From Lachnospiraceae bacterium (lineage in GTDB: Bacteria; Bacillota; Clostridia; Lachnospirales; Lachnospiraceae), in NCBI GenBank assembly GCA_017427775.1, contig JAFRSD010000013.1:62001-126000 (forward strand): 64,000 nucleotides of DNA. The letters run 5' to 3'. The number at the start of each line of letters is the position of its first letter. The first letter of the stretch is position 1. Of the stretch, positions 10,101 through 18,206 are shown piece by piece. The notes beneath the pieces are model-generated. The model worked only from the letters and a program-made list of their open reading frames with translations. It was not told where the DNA came from and did no database searches. A program made the position numbers and the translations under genes.

Positions 10101-10702
10101 TCAACGTCAACGCGATCGAGGACTACCGCGAGACGAAGGAACGTTACGACTTCCTGACGGCGCAGCGCGATGATATCGTGAACGCCGAAAAGTCGCTGCA
10201 GGAGATCATCGTGACACTCGATGCGGAAATGCGCAGACAGTTCACCGAGACATTCTCCAAGGTGCAGGAACGCTTTGACAAGGTATTCCGCGAGCTGTTC
10301 GGCGGCGGAAAAGGGACGCTGAAACTCGAGGAAGGCACCGATATCCTTGAAGCGGACATTTCCGTTATCGCGCAGCCTCCGGGGAAGAAACTGCAGAACA
10401 TGATGCAGCTTTCCGGCGGTGAGAAGGCGCTGACGGCCATCTCCCTGCTGTTCGCGATCCTTGACCTGAAGCCGTCTCCTTTCTGCCTTCTCGACGAGAT
10501 CGAGGCGGCACTCGACGACAGCAACGTCAGCCGTTTCGCGCAGTATCTGCACAAGCTGACAAAGGACACGCAGTTCATCGTGATCACGCACCGTCGCGGA
10601 ACGATGGCGGCGGCCGACGCCCTGTACGGCATCACGATGCAGGAGAAGGGCGTATCGACGCTCGTAAGCGTGAACCTGATTGAAAACGAATTGGACAAAT
10701 AA
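7145..10702 (+). CDS. smc: Chromosome partition protein SMC
   Basis: SMC (1185 residues) is the condensin ATPase that organises and segregates the chromosome with ScpA and ScpB. The N-terminal Walker A (GPNGSGKSN, near residue 33) is followed by a long coiled coil. The hinge lies at about residues 515-660, and a second coiled coil leads to the C-terminal head with signature LSGGEKALTAI and Walker B FCLLDEIEAALDD. The length is normal for the family. The start ATG lies inside rnc and gives MYLKSIEVHGFKAFA, the usual SMC N-terminus. ftsY follows after 15 bases. Confidence 0.97.
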   Translation: MYLKSIEVHGFKAFANKIVFGFKPGITGIVGPNGSGKSNVADAVRWVLGEQSAKQLRGSSMQDVIFAGTEARKPLGFAYVALTLDNSDHWLPIDYEEVVVGRRVYRSGESEYLINGAECRLRDVQELFYDTGIGKEGYSIIGQGQIDKIISGKPEERRELFDEASGITKVKKRKAMTEKNLETERQNLSRVTDIISEIETRLAPLEKQSEKAKVYLGYKEELKKMEVNQFLLEYEKSASVKEDLDAKISVAKRDFEEAKTQYELAKEDYDRLLGELEQYREQIRDAKEQYAEKQIAVEKASGEKNLLTEQISALKTGSEQSGERAERLNGQIEERKKTLAGLEEEMEKQNVQLTALLAEQEKAEALLGEMKAGINAMLLEEKECNEAYAALLNENTVLQSELGRYNAILEQQTIRKADVSGRLLSLKAEADEAAAQVAEAERILKEACDRVIEGSDRVKGQETKIRELTDAIQEQKNIYDRKQERVIQKTSHMETLKDLVEHYDGYGNAVKKVMEKKDGSGVFGVVADVISVEPRYETAIETALGGNVQNIITDTAETAKKMIEYLKANKLGRATFIPLSDIRAKQDEFEKETLSAKGVIGIASDLVSTEDRFREAIKYLLGRFLVVDTIDNAIRLEKQNRYSIRIVTLEGELFQPGGAISGGSFRSSSNLLGKRREAENLEQSLVIEKQELQEAGDKLAELRKERETLRSAYEESRRELQERYVAQNTAKLNLNHITEQNGDILGKREALLQESAAADAIAAETKKAIDDVTKRIEANNEASETKKNRAAELHSEMESTRLKEDDASAEAMRVLSEYSGLQQNVAYRKDNAKRIRGEIRELDEERTELLSRVKTAGEDINVKEEAVAALLSEQENLRKELAGLKEFIEAKNTAAEEITSRNKSFFERREALSADMSRLDKELFRLDGQQEKMKEQLDYQTHYMWEEYELTYSEATKLRDESIDNPTLNRKAVYELKNKIRSLGDVNVNAIEDYRETKERYDFLTAQRDDIVNAEKSLQEIIVTLDAEMRRQFTETFSKVQERFDKVFRELFGGGKGTLKLEEGTDILEADISVIAQPPGKKLQNMMQLSGGEKALTAISLLFAILDLKPSPFCLLDEIEAALDDSNVSRFAQYLHKLTKDTQFIVITHRRGTMAAADALYGITMQEKGVSTLVSVNLIENELDK

Positions 10703-10717
10703 GGAGTAACCATCCGG

Positions 10718-11731
10718 ATGAGTAAGGATTACGATGAAGATTTGACGGAAGAGCTTTCCGAAGACATAGAGGAAGAACTTCCCCAAGAGGAACCGCAGAA
10801 GAAGAAAGGGTTCTTCCGCCGCCTGCGCGAAGGCATGTCGAAGACCAGAAACAGCATCGCGAGCGGTCTGAATTCCATCTTCCACGGTTTTTCGAAGATC
10901 GATGAGGATTTCTACGAAGAACTCGAAGAAGTACTGATCATGGCCGATATCGGCGTGGCGACAACCGGCGAGATTCTCGACAATCTGCGGGCAAAGGTGA
11001 AAGAGCTTCGCATTAAGGAGCCCGAAGCCTGCCGTGAACTGCTGATGGAATCCATCCGTGAGCAGATGGAAGTGCCGGCAGACGCCTATGACTTTGAAAA
11101 AGGTCCTTCCGCCGTGCTTGTTGTCGGTGTAAACGGCGTCGGCAAGACGACCACGACCGGCAAGATTGCATGGCTCTTAAAGAACGACGGCAGGAAAGTA
11201 CTGATGGCAGCAGCCGATACATTCCGTGCCGCGGCAACCGAACAGTTAGTGGAGTGGTCTCACCGCGCCGGCTGCGACATCATCGCGGCTAAGGAAGGAG
11301 CGGACCCGGCAGCAGTCGTATTTGACGCGGTATCCGCGGCAAAGGCGAGAAAAGCCGATGTGCTGATCTGCGATACGGCGGGACGTCTTCACAACAAGAA
11401 GAATCTGATGGACGAGCTCGGCAAGATCAACCGCGTGATCGACCGCGAGTACCCGGACGCAAAGCGAGAGACACTCGTTGTTCTCGATGGCACGACCGGC
11501 CAGAACGCGCTTGCGCAGGCGAAGCAGTTCAACGAGATCTGCAATATTACCGGTATCGTCATCACGAAACTGGACGGAACGGCCAAGGGCGGTATTGCCA
11601 TCGCAATCCAGAAGGAGCTCGGCATTCCGGTGAAATACATCGGTGTCGGCGAAGGCGTTCTCGACTTGCAGAAGTTCGATCCCGAAGCGTATGTCAGAGC
11701 GCTGTTTGATGTGGCGGATAAGGACGAGTAG
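10718..11731 (+). CDS. ftsY: Signal recognition particle receptor FtsY
   Basis: FtsY (337 residues) is the SRP receptor GTPase at the membrane, needed for co-translational insertion of membrane proteins. An acidic, lysine-rich A region covers about the first 45 residues. The NG domain follows, with G1 GVNGVGKTTTTGK, DTAGRLHNK and TKLDGTAKGG, and ends in the usual GVGEGVLDLQ...F. It is the last gene of the plsX to ftsY run, with a hairpin 24 bases after the stop. Confidence 0.97.
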   Translation: MSKDYDEDLTEELSEDIEEELPQEEPQKKKGFFRRLREGMSKTRNSIASGLNSIFHGFSKIDEDFYEELEEVLIMADIGVATTGEILDNLRAKVKELRIKEPEACRELLMESIREQMEVPADAYDFEKGPSAVLVVGVNGVGKTTTTGKIAWLLKNDGRKVLMAAADTFRAAATEQLVEWSHRAGCDIIAAKEGADPAAVVFDAVSAAKARKADVLICDTAGRLHNKKNLMDELGKINRVIDREYPDAKRETLVVLDGTTGQNALAQAKQFNEICNITGIVITKLDGTAKGGIAIAIQKELGIPVKYIGVGEGVLDLQKFDPEAYVRALFDVADKDE

Positions 11732-11754
11732 GGGATTTCATATTGGGGTTTACA

Positions 11755-11787
11755 CGGAAGGGGAAGCTTGGGGGCTTCCCTTTTCCG
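11755..11787 (+). terminator. Probable terminator after ftsY
   Basis: The hairpin pairs CGGAA...GGGAAGC with GCTTCCC...TTCCG and has a small bulge. The T run lies within the 3' arm rather than after it, so it is a weaker candidate than others in the window. Confidence 0.55.
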
Positions 11788-11861
11788 TTAGAAAAAACTT
11801 CCTTTCGGAAGACTAATGTGTTATTCTTTGATAAGTGTGAATTGGATAGGGAGGATGGAAA

Positions 11862-12179
11862 ATGGTAAAACATGTGATTCTTTGGAAACTGAAGGAAGAG
11901 CTGAACGGCGCGGAGAAGGAAGCCGTTAAGGCCGGCATCAAGAGCGGACTGGAGGGCCTTCAGGGGCAGATCCCCGGTCTGCTTAACATCCGGGTAAATA
12001 CGAATCCGCTGGCGTCTTCCAACTGCGACGTTATGCTGGATTCCGCCTTTATTGATGAGGCGGCATTACAGGGATATACGGTTCATCCCGCACACGTGGA
12101 GGTGGCCGTTACGAAGGTAAGACCGTTTACGGCAAGCCGCTTCTGCATGGACTACGAGGTTACGGAGGAGCAGGCATGA
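11862..12179 (+). CDS. Dabb-family (stress-responsive alpha/beta barrel) protein
   Basis: This 105-residue protein starts MVKHVILWKLKEE, the usual beginning of Dabb (dimeric alpha/beta barrel) proteins, and keeps the family pattern through to HPAHVEVAVTKVRPF, where a histidine is usual. Bacterial members are small dimeric proteins of mostly unknown function; a few relatives are cyclases. GGGAGGATGG lies just upstream. Its stop overlaps the next gene as ATGA, which suggests coupling with the HExxH lipoprotein. No catalytic role can be given from sequence. Confidence 0.8.
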   Translation: MVKHVILWKLKEELNGAEKEAVKAGIKSGLEGLQGQIPGLLNIRVNTNPLASSNCDVMLDSAFIDEAALQGYTVHPAHVEVAVTKVRPFTASRFCMDYEVTEEQA

Positions 12180-13624
12180 GAAACCATAAACTGATCCGGC
12201 TCATGTGCCTGATACTTTGCGCGGTCATGCTGGCGGCCGGCTGCGCATCCGATGACGACAGCGATAAGAAGGAGAAGAAGGCGACGAAAGCACCCGAACC
12301 GACTTCTACGGAGGCCGGTCCCACTGCGGAACCGACCGGCGAGACGACACCGACGGCGGAGCCCGGCGTACCCGTTTCCTATGATTTCAACTCTGTGGAG
12401 TCCGATCTCGCGCAGATGATCCGCGAAGCGGTCGAGCAGTATAACAAGGAGGACTATACGCCTCTTTCGGAGCCCGTCAAATACTATGTTCTCTGGCTCG
12501 GTTTTACGCATGTCACATTCGGAGACCTTGATTTTCAGATGACCGATTTCGACCGGGATTACCTTCAGGCGGTCACGCTTAATTACGAGAAGACCGTGGA
12601 AAGCATATCCGGTCATAATGTGGACATCACGGTATATCTGCATTTTGTCGATGAAACGGTACCGCTTACGCAGTATCCGGGCCAGGACTGGCTCTATCTT
12701 GACCGGAATACCGTTATGCCGTGCATTAACCACTATATGGAGGGACGCGAGATCGATACGGTTCTGACGACCGTGCAGACCGCAGGAGAGGAGAACCGTG
12801 CGCGGAACGAGGAAAAGGACGGCTACGGCGTTCATGACGTGATCCTCGGTCTCAAGACGGACGGCATCGAATCGCCCATCGGATATTCCACATTTAACCT
12901 CGTTACACCGGCGGCGGGAACGTATCCGTTAGAGAATCCGGAGATTCCGTCACTCTATGCGACTGCGGTGGCAGTCCATGAGTGGATGCACCAGCTGGAG
13001 CATTTGAAGAAGGTTCTCGGCGTGGAGTATCCCAACACCCATGCTTATATGGGGCCGGAATCGTACCCCGGGTATCAGAAATATACCGCTGATCTCAACG
13101 ATTATGACTTTTTTGAGTTTTACAAGCTGGTCCTTTCCGGACGGTGCCCGTATACCGGAAACGGCAGCGTGAAGCATGTCGGCATGTACCCGAAGATGTG
13201 GCCGCTGATCAAGCGGAATATAACGCAACTCGGGCATTTCACGATCAAAGCAGCCGACGGAAGCGGCTATCTGACCGGACAGGAGGGCGATGTTTCGCTG
13301 ACACTTTCCGATCAGGCCTGCGTATGGGACATCCGCTATTCGGGCAACGGACACTTTATCCTTTCGCCGAAGGAGCTGCCGAATGTCCGGATAGACCTCG
13401 GCAACGCATGGGATTCGGAAGGCAACACGATCGGACTCTGGCATTATACCGGATATGACGACGCGCAGAGCTGGTATTTGTCTCTGAACGCCGACGGAAC
13501 GTATTCGATCAAGACACCGTATCCGAGCGGACGTGTCGTTACGGCTAAGAAAGGCGAGAAGGCGCTTCTTTGTACTTTGGACGCAGCCGACGGCGTGCAG
13601 AGGTGGATCATCGAAGCCAAATGA
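12176..13624 (+). CDS. HExxH lipoprotein with C-terminal beta-trefoil-like region
   Basis: This 482-residue secreted lipoprotein is of no family I can name with certainty. It has a signal peptide with lipobox LAAGC (C23), then a Lys/Pro/Thr-rich linker. A central domain carries HEWMHQLEH (H268, E269, H272), a zincin-like zinc site, which suggests but does not prove a metalloprotease. The C-terminal 130 residues have short repeats of the form GxGYLTG, CVWDIRY, QSWYL and QRWIIE, like a ricin-type beta-trefoil that could bind carbohydrate. The gene overlaps the Dabb gene by 4 bases and lies 28 bases before a GNAT gene. The third zinc ligand could not be assigned. Confidence 0.72.
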   Translation: MRNHKLIRLMCLILCAVMLAAGCASDDDSDKKEKKATKAPEPTSTEAGPTAEPTGETTPTAEPGVPVSYDFNSVESDLAQMIREAVEQYNKEDYTPLSEPVKYYVLWLGFTHVTFGDLDFQMTDFDRDYLQAVTLNYEKTVESISGHNVDITVYLHFVDETVPLTQYPGQDWLYLDRNTVMPCINHYMEGREIDTVLTTVQTAGEENRARNEEKDGYGVHDVILGLKTDGIESPIGYSTFNLVTPAAGTYPLENPEIPSLYATAVAVHEWMHQLEHLKKVLGVEYPNTHAYMGPESYPGYQKYTADLNDYDFFEFYKLVLSGRCPYTGNGSVKHVGMYPKMWPLIKRNITQLGHFTIKAADGSGYLTGQEGDVSLTLSDQACVWDIRYSGNGHFILSPKELPNVRIDLGNAWDSEGNTIGLWHYTGYDDAQSWYLSLNADGTYSIKTPYPSGRVVTAKKGEKALLCTLDAADGVQRWIIEAK

Positions 13625-13652
13625 CACACAATTCAGAAAACGGAGAATTGTA

Positions 13653-14525
13653 ATGGAACTGATAAGTAACTATATGCGGGACGAGAAGTCCAGGCATATG
13701 CTGAATGAACTGACGCAGAAGACCTTCGGATTTGACTTCGAAGGCTGGGTCACGCAGGGATATTTCGAAGGTGATTATATCCCGTATTCCTTCGTGCACG
13801 AAGGGAAAATCGTATCGAACGTGTCCGCCAACCGCATGCAGTTTCTGGAGAACGGTGTCCGCAGGGATTATATCCAGCTCGGAACCGTTATGACGGACGA
13901 GAATTTCAGAAAGCAGGGGCTGGCGGCCAAGCTGATCCGTCACGTTCTTAAGGAATATGAGGGAAAGTGCGACGGCATTTACCTGTTCGGCAACCTCGAA
14001 GCACTCGGGTTCTATCGGAAACAGGGCTTTCAGACCTTGAACGAGTACCGGTATTTTGTGAAGGAAGCATACTGTACGGAGAAGTCCGGAACCGGCTTCA
14101 AGCCCGTTACGGAGCTCGGCGAAGCGTATATCGGCCGGTATAAAGAAACGGTTCGTAAAAGCGCCTGCCAGTCCGCTTTTGAGCAGGTCAATAAGTACGG
14201 ACTGCAGATGTTCTACACCTGTTGGTTTGACAATGTCTTTTATGCGCCGGACATCGACTGCTTCGTTGTCCTTGACCAGGAAGACGGAACGGTATTGCAG
14301 TCGGTCATTTGCGAAAAGAAGATTCCGCTTGCTGAGATTCTGAAGCGGCTGCCGCTTGCGGACGGACGCTGCCGTCTCGGCTTCACGCCGTGTAAGGAGG
14401 ACCGCGACCTCTGTGTAGCAGAACTGTATGACGGCGCGGACGATTACCGTCTTTTCTACAAAGGGGAGAAATTGGAAGCCGTCGAAAGAAAACGGTTGTA
14501 TTTTCCGGAGTTATCGCACGCTTAG
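13653..14525 (+). CDS. GNAT-family N-acetyltransferase
   Basis: This 290-residue protein has an N-terminal GNAT fold. Its acetyl-CoA binding loop is FRKQGLAAKLIRHVL (about residues 89-103), preceded by the beta strand IQLGTVMT and followed by LEALGFYRKQGF. The C-terminal half resembles an additional domain found in several Firmicutes acetyltransferases. The substrate is unknown. I chose ATG 13653, which follows CGGAGA; a longer frame upstream would overlap the lipoprotein gene. It may be co-transcribed with the two genes before it. Confidence 0.85.
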   Translation: MELISNYMRDEKSRHMLNELTQKTFGFDFEGWVTQGYFEGDYIPYSFVHEGKIVSNVSANRMQFLENGVRRDYIQLGTVMTDENFRKQGLAAKLIRHVLKEYEGKCDGIYLFGNLEALGFYRKQGFQTLNEYRYFVKEAYCTEKSGTGFKPVTELGEAYIGRYKETVRKSACQSAFEQVNKYGLQMFYTCWFDNVFYAPDIDCFVVLDQEDGTVLQSVICEKKIPLAEILKRLPLADGRCRLGFTPCKEDRDLCVAELYDGADDYRLFYKGEKLEAVERKRLYFPELSHA

Positions 14526-14563
14526 ATGAAGAATGTGCAGGTTTGAGAAGGGGGAGGTGCTTC

Positions 14564-15781
14564 ATGATCCGTAAAGATAACCGCGGGACGGTAAGCCTCA
14601 GCAAGAAGGGCTGGATCATTCTTTTCGGTTCGGTGCTTGCGGTGGCACTCGCCGCCTGGATTATTCTGGTTGCAGGAATATTCCGTAATAAGAACCGGAA
14701 CGATAAGGACAAAGGCCATGGGTACAATCTTCCCGAGATCCCGGAGGGGTATGCGCTCGTGTTCCGCATAAAGACAATCTACAGGGGTTCAGAGAATGGA
14801 CAAAAAGATATTTCCTGTGATTGTGAATATGATGATTTTGGCAGGCTTATAACGAAAAAAATATATAGGTTCGGAACTTTTTCCTCACGCTTCCAATACG
14901 CCTATGATGATTTCGGAAACATGATTAGGAAGACCAAATATGACGATAAAGGGTATTTCCTCAGTAATACCGAGAATGAGTATGACTCCGAAGGAAGACT
15001 GAGAAAGACCCATACGGATGATACGGTTAAAACCTTTAATGAAAACGGAGACTTGCTCCTTGAATGCGAAACCGGGGGAGACGATGGCCACGCAGTAAAG
15101 TACATAAAGGAGTGTGTATACACGGACGACGGAAGGATTCTCTCGGAAACGGATTATAAAACCGAACAGGTCACTGCATATTTTTATGACAACTCCGGAA
15201 AGAAAGAGAGGGTGGAAACCCGATCGCACGGGAATCTGATTAGCGAGGAAATCTTCCTCACAAAGTATACAAGTGAGTATTATGCATTCACGGATGATGG
15301 TGTGAGAAAGCTGAAAACGAAAAGCGAATACGATGAGAACGGGAAATGTATCAATTTAACGGAGTATAACGAAGACGGAACAGTTCTCCGTAACAAACTG
15401 ACAGAGTGGGAAGAGCACGGATTCCCGGTAAAAGAACTCGTCTATGAAAATGGTGTCCTCACAGCATGGACGGAATACGAATATGATGTAGAGCCCTTCA
15501 TGTTTACTTCAAAGGCAACGGAGAAGTATCCGGATGGATGGGCAAAGTCGTACACCGCGGAATGCGGTCTGTTGGGAATTGAAAACATGGATGATTTAAG
15601 AGCATCATCGTATTCCACCCTTGAAAGCAGTTTCCGGTGGGAACAGGATTTCTATGGAAACCCGGTTCGTTGTATTCGGTTGAGCAGAGGTGAAGAATCG
15701 GTTATGTACGACCTGGAATTCATTCCGATGGCCATACCGAAGGAATACATGAACGACTATGACCGCTATGAGAAAAAGTAA
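14564..15781 (+). CDS. Membrane-anchored YD-repeat-like protein (paralogue A)
   Basis: This 405-residue protein has one N-terminal transmembrane segment (about residues 17-40), a basic/polar linker and an outside domain rich in short YD-type units: EYDDFGRLITKK, YAYDDFGNMIRK, EYDSEGRLRKT, VYTDDGRILSE and EYDENGKCINL. Such units recall Rhs/YD repeats, which form beta-rich surface structures, but there is no toxin domain and the protein is short. The start follows a strong GGGGGAGGTG at 14550-14558. Three clear relatives occur at 31184, 32397 and 41776. This copy is the most divergent, and its C-terminus keeps only the EYMNDYDRYE part of the shared end. Function unknown. Confidence 0.7.
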   Translation: MIRKDNRGTVSLSKKGWIILFGSVLAVALAAWIILVAGIFRNKNRNDKDKGHGYNLPEIPEGYALVFRIKTIYRGSENGQKDISCDCEYDDFGRLITKKIYRFGTFSSRFQYAYDDFGNMIRKTKYDDKGYFLSNTENEYDSEGRLRKTHTDDTVKTFNENGDLLLECETGGDDGHAVKYIKECVYTDDGRILSETDYKTEQVTAYFYDNSGKKERVETRSHGNLISEEIFLTKYTSEYYAFTDDGVRKLKTKSEYDENGKCINLTEYNEDGTVLRNKLTEWEEHGFPVKELVYENGVLTAWTEYEYDVEPFMFTSKATEKYPDGWAKSYTAECGLLGIENMDDLRASSYSTLESSFRWEQDFYGNPVRCIRLSRGEESVMYDLEFIPMAIPKEYMNDYDRYEKK

Positions 15782-16028
15782 TACTTGGGCGGAGGTATAG
15801 TTCGTTCGTCATGTCGCTGTAAAAACAGCCGGCTGCGTGTGCAGACTGACGAAAGTGTCAGCCGCGCAGGGCCGGCTTTCTCTATGTTCTGCCGAATCGG
15901 TACCGCGGAAAATGTGACTTCTGCCGATGGTTATTGCCCGCCCGATGCGCTATGATAGTTGACAGGCACGGACGAAACGACAGGCGGGGATCCGGCCGAA
16001 AAAAGTTCGAAATGTTTCCATTTTCCTG
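15782..16028. other. Intergenic region between YD protein A and the recA promoter
   Basis: The stretch holds a structured hairpin (15827-15877). After it I see no gene or RNA that I can support until the recA promoter. A minus-strand open frame here (15882-16121) lacks recognisable features. Confidence 0.5.
15827..15880 (+). terminator. Probable branched terminator after YD protein A
   Basis: AGCCGGCTGCG (15827-15837) pairs with CGCAGGGCCGGCT (15865-15877, two extra G). It encloses a small inner stem, CTGAC/GTCAG (15846-15861). TTCTCT follows. Confidence 0.55.
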
Positions 16029-16057
16029 TTGACAAAACAGGCGAAAGAGGATAATAT
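16029..16057 (+). promoter_or_regulatory. recA promoter
   Basis: TTGACA (16029-16034), a 17-base spacer and TAATAT (16052-16057) form a near-consensus sigma-A promoter. Transcription should start near 16064, inside the adjacent LexA-type operator. Confidence 0.88.
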
Positions 16058-16064
16058 GAAAACA

Positions 16065-16076
16065 GAACATTTGTTC
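16065..16076 (+). promoter_or_regulatory. LexA (SOS) box in front of recA
   Basis: GAACATTTGTTC is a perfect GAAC-N4-GTTC dyad, the core of the LexA/DinR operator of Gram-positive bacteria. It lies just downstream of the -10 box, where bound LexA would block transcription start. recA is therefore expected to be SOS-induced. Confidence 0.88.
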
Positions 16077-16101
16077 GCTTTTTGAGAAAGGATAATACGA
16101 T

Positions 16102-17148
16102 ATGGCTACAGAAGACAACAAGAAGAAAGCACTAGAATCCGCACTTGCTCAGATTGAGAAAGCATTCGGTAAGGGTTCCGTTATGAAACTCGGCGATTCG
16201 GATGCCAACCTCAGCGTGGAGGCGGTTACGAGCGGTTCCTTAAGCCTGGATGCAGCGCTCGGCGTAGGCGGTTTCCCGAAGGGCCGTGTGATCGAGATTT
16301 ACGGACCGGAGTCCAGCGGTAAGACGACCGTTGCGCTCCACGCAATTGCCGAAGTTCAGAAGAGGGGCGGTATCGCCGGCTTCATCGATGCCGAGCATGC
16401 GCTTGACCCCGTTTATGCAGCCAATATCGGTGTAGATATCGATAACCTTTACATTTCCCAGCCGGATGACGGCGAGCAGGCGCTTGAGATCGCTGAGACG
16501 CTCGTACGCTCGGGTGCTGTGGACATCATCGTTGTGGACTCCGTAGCGGCACTTGTACCGAAGGCGGAGATCGAAGGCGACATGGGCGATTCCCATGTGG
16601 GCCAGCAGGCAAGACTTATGTCGCAGGCGCTTCGTAAGCTTGCTCCCGTGATCAGCAAAAATAACTGTATCGTAATTTTTATCAACCAGCTTCGTGAGAA
16701 GATCGGCGTTATGTTCGGCAATCCCGAGACCACGACCGGCGGACGCGCGCTGAAGTTCTTCGCGTCGATCCGTCTCGATGTGCGCCGCGTGGAATCTCTC
16801 AAGCAGAACGGCGAGGTAGTCGGCAACCATGTACGTGTAAAGGTTGTTAAGAACAAGGTCGCTCCGCCTTTTAAGGAAGCAGAGTTTGATATCATGTTCG
16901 GCGAAGGCATCTCCAAGGAAGGCGATGTGCTTGATCTTGCCGTAAGCAGCGACATCATCCAGAAGAGCGGTGCATGGTTCGCTTACGAGGGCGAGAAGAT
17001 CGGCCAGGGCCGTGAGAACGCGAAGCAGTATCTGAAGCAGAATCCCGACGTTATGGAGGAAATCGCCGAGAAGGTCAGAAAAGCTCTTCATGTCGGCGAG
17101 AGCCATGCGGTACTCAGCGACGATGAGGAAGAACCCGAGGATTTCTAA
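16102..17148 (+). CDS. recA: Recombinase RecA
   Basis: RecA (348 residues) forms the ATP-dependent filament on single-stranded DNA for homologous recombination and triggers LexA self-cleavage. Walker A is GPESSGKT, Walker B ends in [12 protein letters not shown], and the [20 protein letters not shown] stretch covers the L2 region. The C-terminal tail is acidic (DDEEEPEDF). The length is normal. AGAAAGGATAAT lies before ATG 16102. The last codons and stop are copied twice more just downstream (17134-17213). recX follows after 124 bases. Confidence 0.98.
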   Translation: MATEDNKKKALESALAQIEKAFGKGSVMKLGDSDANLSVEAVTSGSLSLDAALGVGGFPKGRVIEIYGPESSGKTTVALHAIAEVQKRGGIAGFIDAEHALDPVYAANIGVDIDNLYISQPDDGEQALEIAETLVRSGAVDIIVVDSVAALVPKAEIEGDMGDSHVGQQARLMSQALRKLAPVISKNNCIVIFINQLREKIGVMFGNPETTTGGRALKFFASIRLDVRRVESLKQNGEVVGNHVRVKVVKNKVAPPFKEAEFDIMFGEGISKEGDVLDLAVSSDIIQKSGAWFAYEGEKIGQGRENAKQYLKQNPDVMEEIAEKVRKALHVGESHAVLSDDEEEPEDF

Positions 17149-17213
17149 TCTGATAATAGCCGTGGAATTTCTGATTCTGATAAGAGTCCGAGGATTTCTG
17201 ATTCTGATTAAAC
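17134..17213 (+). repeat. Imperfect triplication of the recA 3' end
   Basis: Three copies of a 26-27-base unit follow each other. The core ATTTCT[AG]AT.CTGAT starts at 17141, 17167 and 17194. The first copy holds the recA stop codon; the next two are non-coding near-copies, with GAGG or GTGG before the core. This looks like slippage or tandem duplication. Confidence 0.8.
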
Positions 17214-17226
17214 TACGAATATTGCT

Positions 17227-17257
17227 CCGACACTCCGGAAACGGGGTGTCGGCTTTT
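17227..17257 (+). terminator. Terminator-like hairpin between recA and recX
   Basis: CCGACACTCC (17227-17236) pairs with GGGGTGTCGG (17243-17252, one G-U) and CTTTTA follows. It may partly end recA transcripts so that recX is made at a lower level. Confidence 0.75.
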
Positions 17258-17272
17258 ATGGGGACATAAGTT

Positions 17273-17959
17273 ATGGCGATAGTACGGCTTGTGCCGAAAG
17301 GCAAAGTGAAATCGATTCTTTTTCTGGACGGAGAGACGGCGGGTCCGGTGAAGAACGCGGATATGCTTTTTCTCGGGATTGAAGACGGTGCGGACATTAA
17401 AGAGGCGAAGACCGAAGAGGTGCTCAGGGACTACATCCTTCCTTCCGGTAAGCGGAAAGCACTTGACTTACTCGGAATCGCGGACCGGACCGAACAGGAA
17501 CTTCATGACCGGCTTCTTGAAGCAGGCTACGGGGAGACCGTTATTCCGCATATCATGACTTATGTGAAACAGTTCCCATATCTGAACGATAGCCGTTACG
17601 CCTACAACTATCTGTATTCCTTCGGCGGAAAGAAGAGCCTTCGGGAGATCAAGCAGAAGCTTCATGAAAAGGGCATTTCCGATGAACTCTACGAGGACGC
17701 GCTTGCCCGCTACCTGGAGGACAGGAAGCTCGCAGCAGAAGCGCGCGGCGAGGAAGTGGACGGGAACGAGGATCCGGAGATGATAACGGTCCGGAATCTG
17801 GCTCACAGAAAGGTCACGGAAGGCACCGCGCTTACCCGTGAGCAGCGGGAGAAGCTGACCGCCTTCTTCCTGCGTAAAGGCTTCTCGTACGGAACGGTTC
17901 GCCGCGTTTTATCCGAATATCCTTCGGAGGATCTTTCGGGCAGCGAAGATCAGTTCTAA
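17273..17959 (+). CDS. recX: RecX-family regulator of RecA
   Basis: This 228-residue protein has RecX three-helix repeats: RKALDLLGIADRTEQELHDRL, YLNDSRYAYNYLY..KKSLREIKQKLHEKGI and, after an acidic insert, FFLRKGFSYGTVRRVL. RecX binds RecA filaments and limits their activity. The location directly after recA supports the call. The N-terminal 60 residues have no clear motif. It has a moderate ribosome site (GGGGAC) and lies after a leaky-looking hairpin. A strong terminator follows at 17985. Confidence 0.9.
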   Translation: MAIVRLVPKGKVKSILFLDGETAGPVKNADMLFLGIEDGADIKEAKTEEVLRDYILPSGKRKALDLLGIADRTEQELHDRLLEAGYGETVIPHIMTYVKQFPYLNDSRYAYNYLYSFGGKKSLREIKQKLHEKGISDELYEDALARYLEDRKLAAEARGEEVDGNEDPEMITVRNLAHRKVTEGTALTREQREKLTAFFLRKGFSYGTVRRVLSEYPSEDLSGSEDQF

Positions 17960-17984
17960 AACGAAACAACATTGCAATAACGGC

Positions 17985-18011
17985 ACCGGGTTCCTGTGAA
18001 CCCGGTTTTTT
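17985..18011 (+). terminator. Rho-independent terminator after recX
   Basis: A perfect 9-bp stem (ACCGGGTTC, 17985-17993, with GAACCCGGT, 17998-18006) has a CTGT loop and is followed by TTTTT. It ends the recA-recX unit. Confidence 0.92.
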
Positions 18012-18077
18012 ATGCCTTAAATCCCTGTTTTTAAGGCTTTTCGCGTAACATTTTTCGCCTGTTTGTTAAACTTGTGT

Positions 18078-18124
18078 AAAACCCCTCAAATGGCTATATT
18101 TTCATTTGCATTTTGCGGGGTTTT
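18078..18124. repeat. Nested inverted repeats before the decarboxylase operon
   Basis: AAAACCCC (18078-18085) faces GGGGTTTT (18117-18124), and between them CAAATG (18087-18092) faces CATTTG (18103-18108). The repeat covers the -35 region of the likely promoter, so it could be an operator. It could also be read as a hairpin with a T tail. Confidence 0.5.
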
Positions 18125-18133
18125 ATGTATAAT
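18105..18133 (+). promoter_or_regulatory. Probable promoter of the sodium-pump decarboxylase operon
   Basis: TTTGCA (18105-18110), a 17-base spacer and a perfect TATAAT (18128-18133). The leader to the first gene is about 65 bases. Confidence 0.72.
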
Positions 18134-18206
18134 GGTATTTGGTGTAAGTTGGGTTATTTCCAAAAGAAAGAACCCTTTAAGGAATATATAAGATGGAGGG
18201 CTGAAC

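Noticed and set aside
15882-16121. 79-codon minus-strand frame in the recA upstream region
   Set aside because: It runs across the recA promoter, LexA box and recA start; no ribosome site or recognisable feature.
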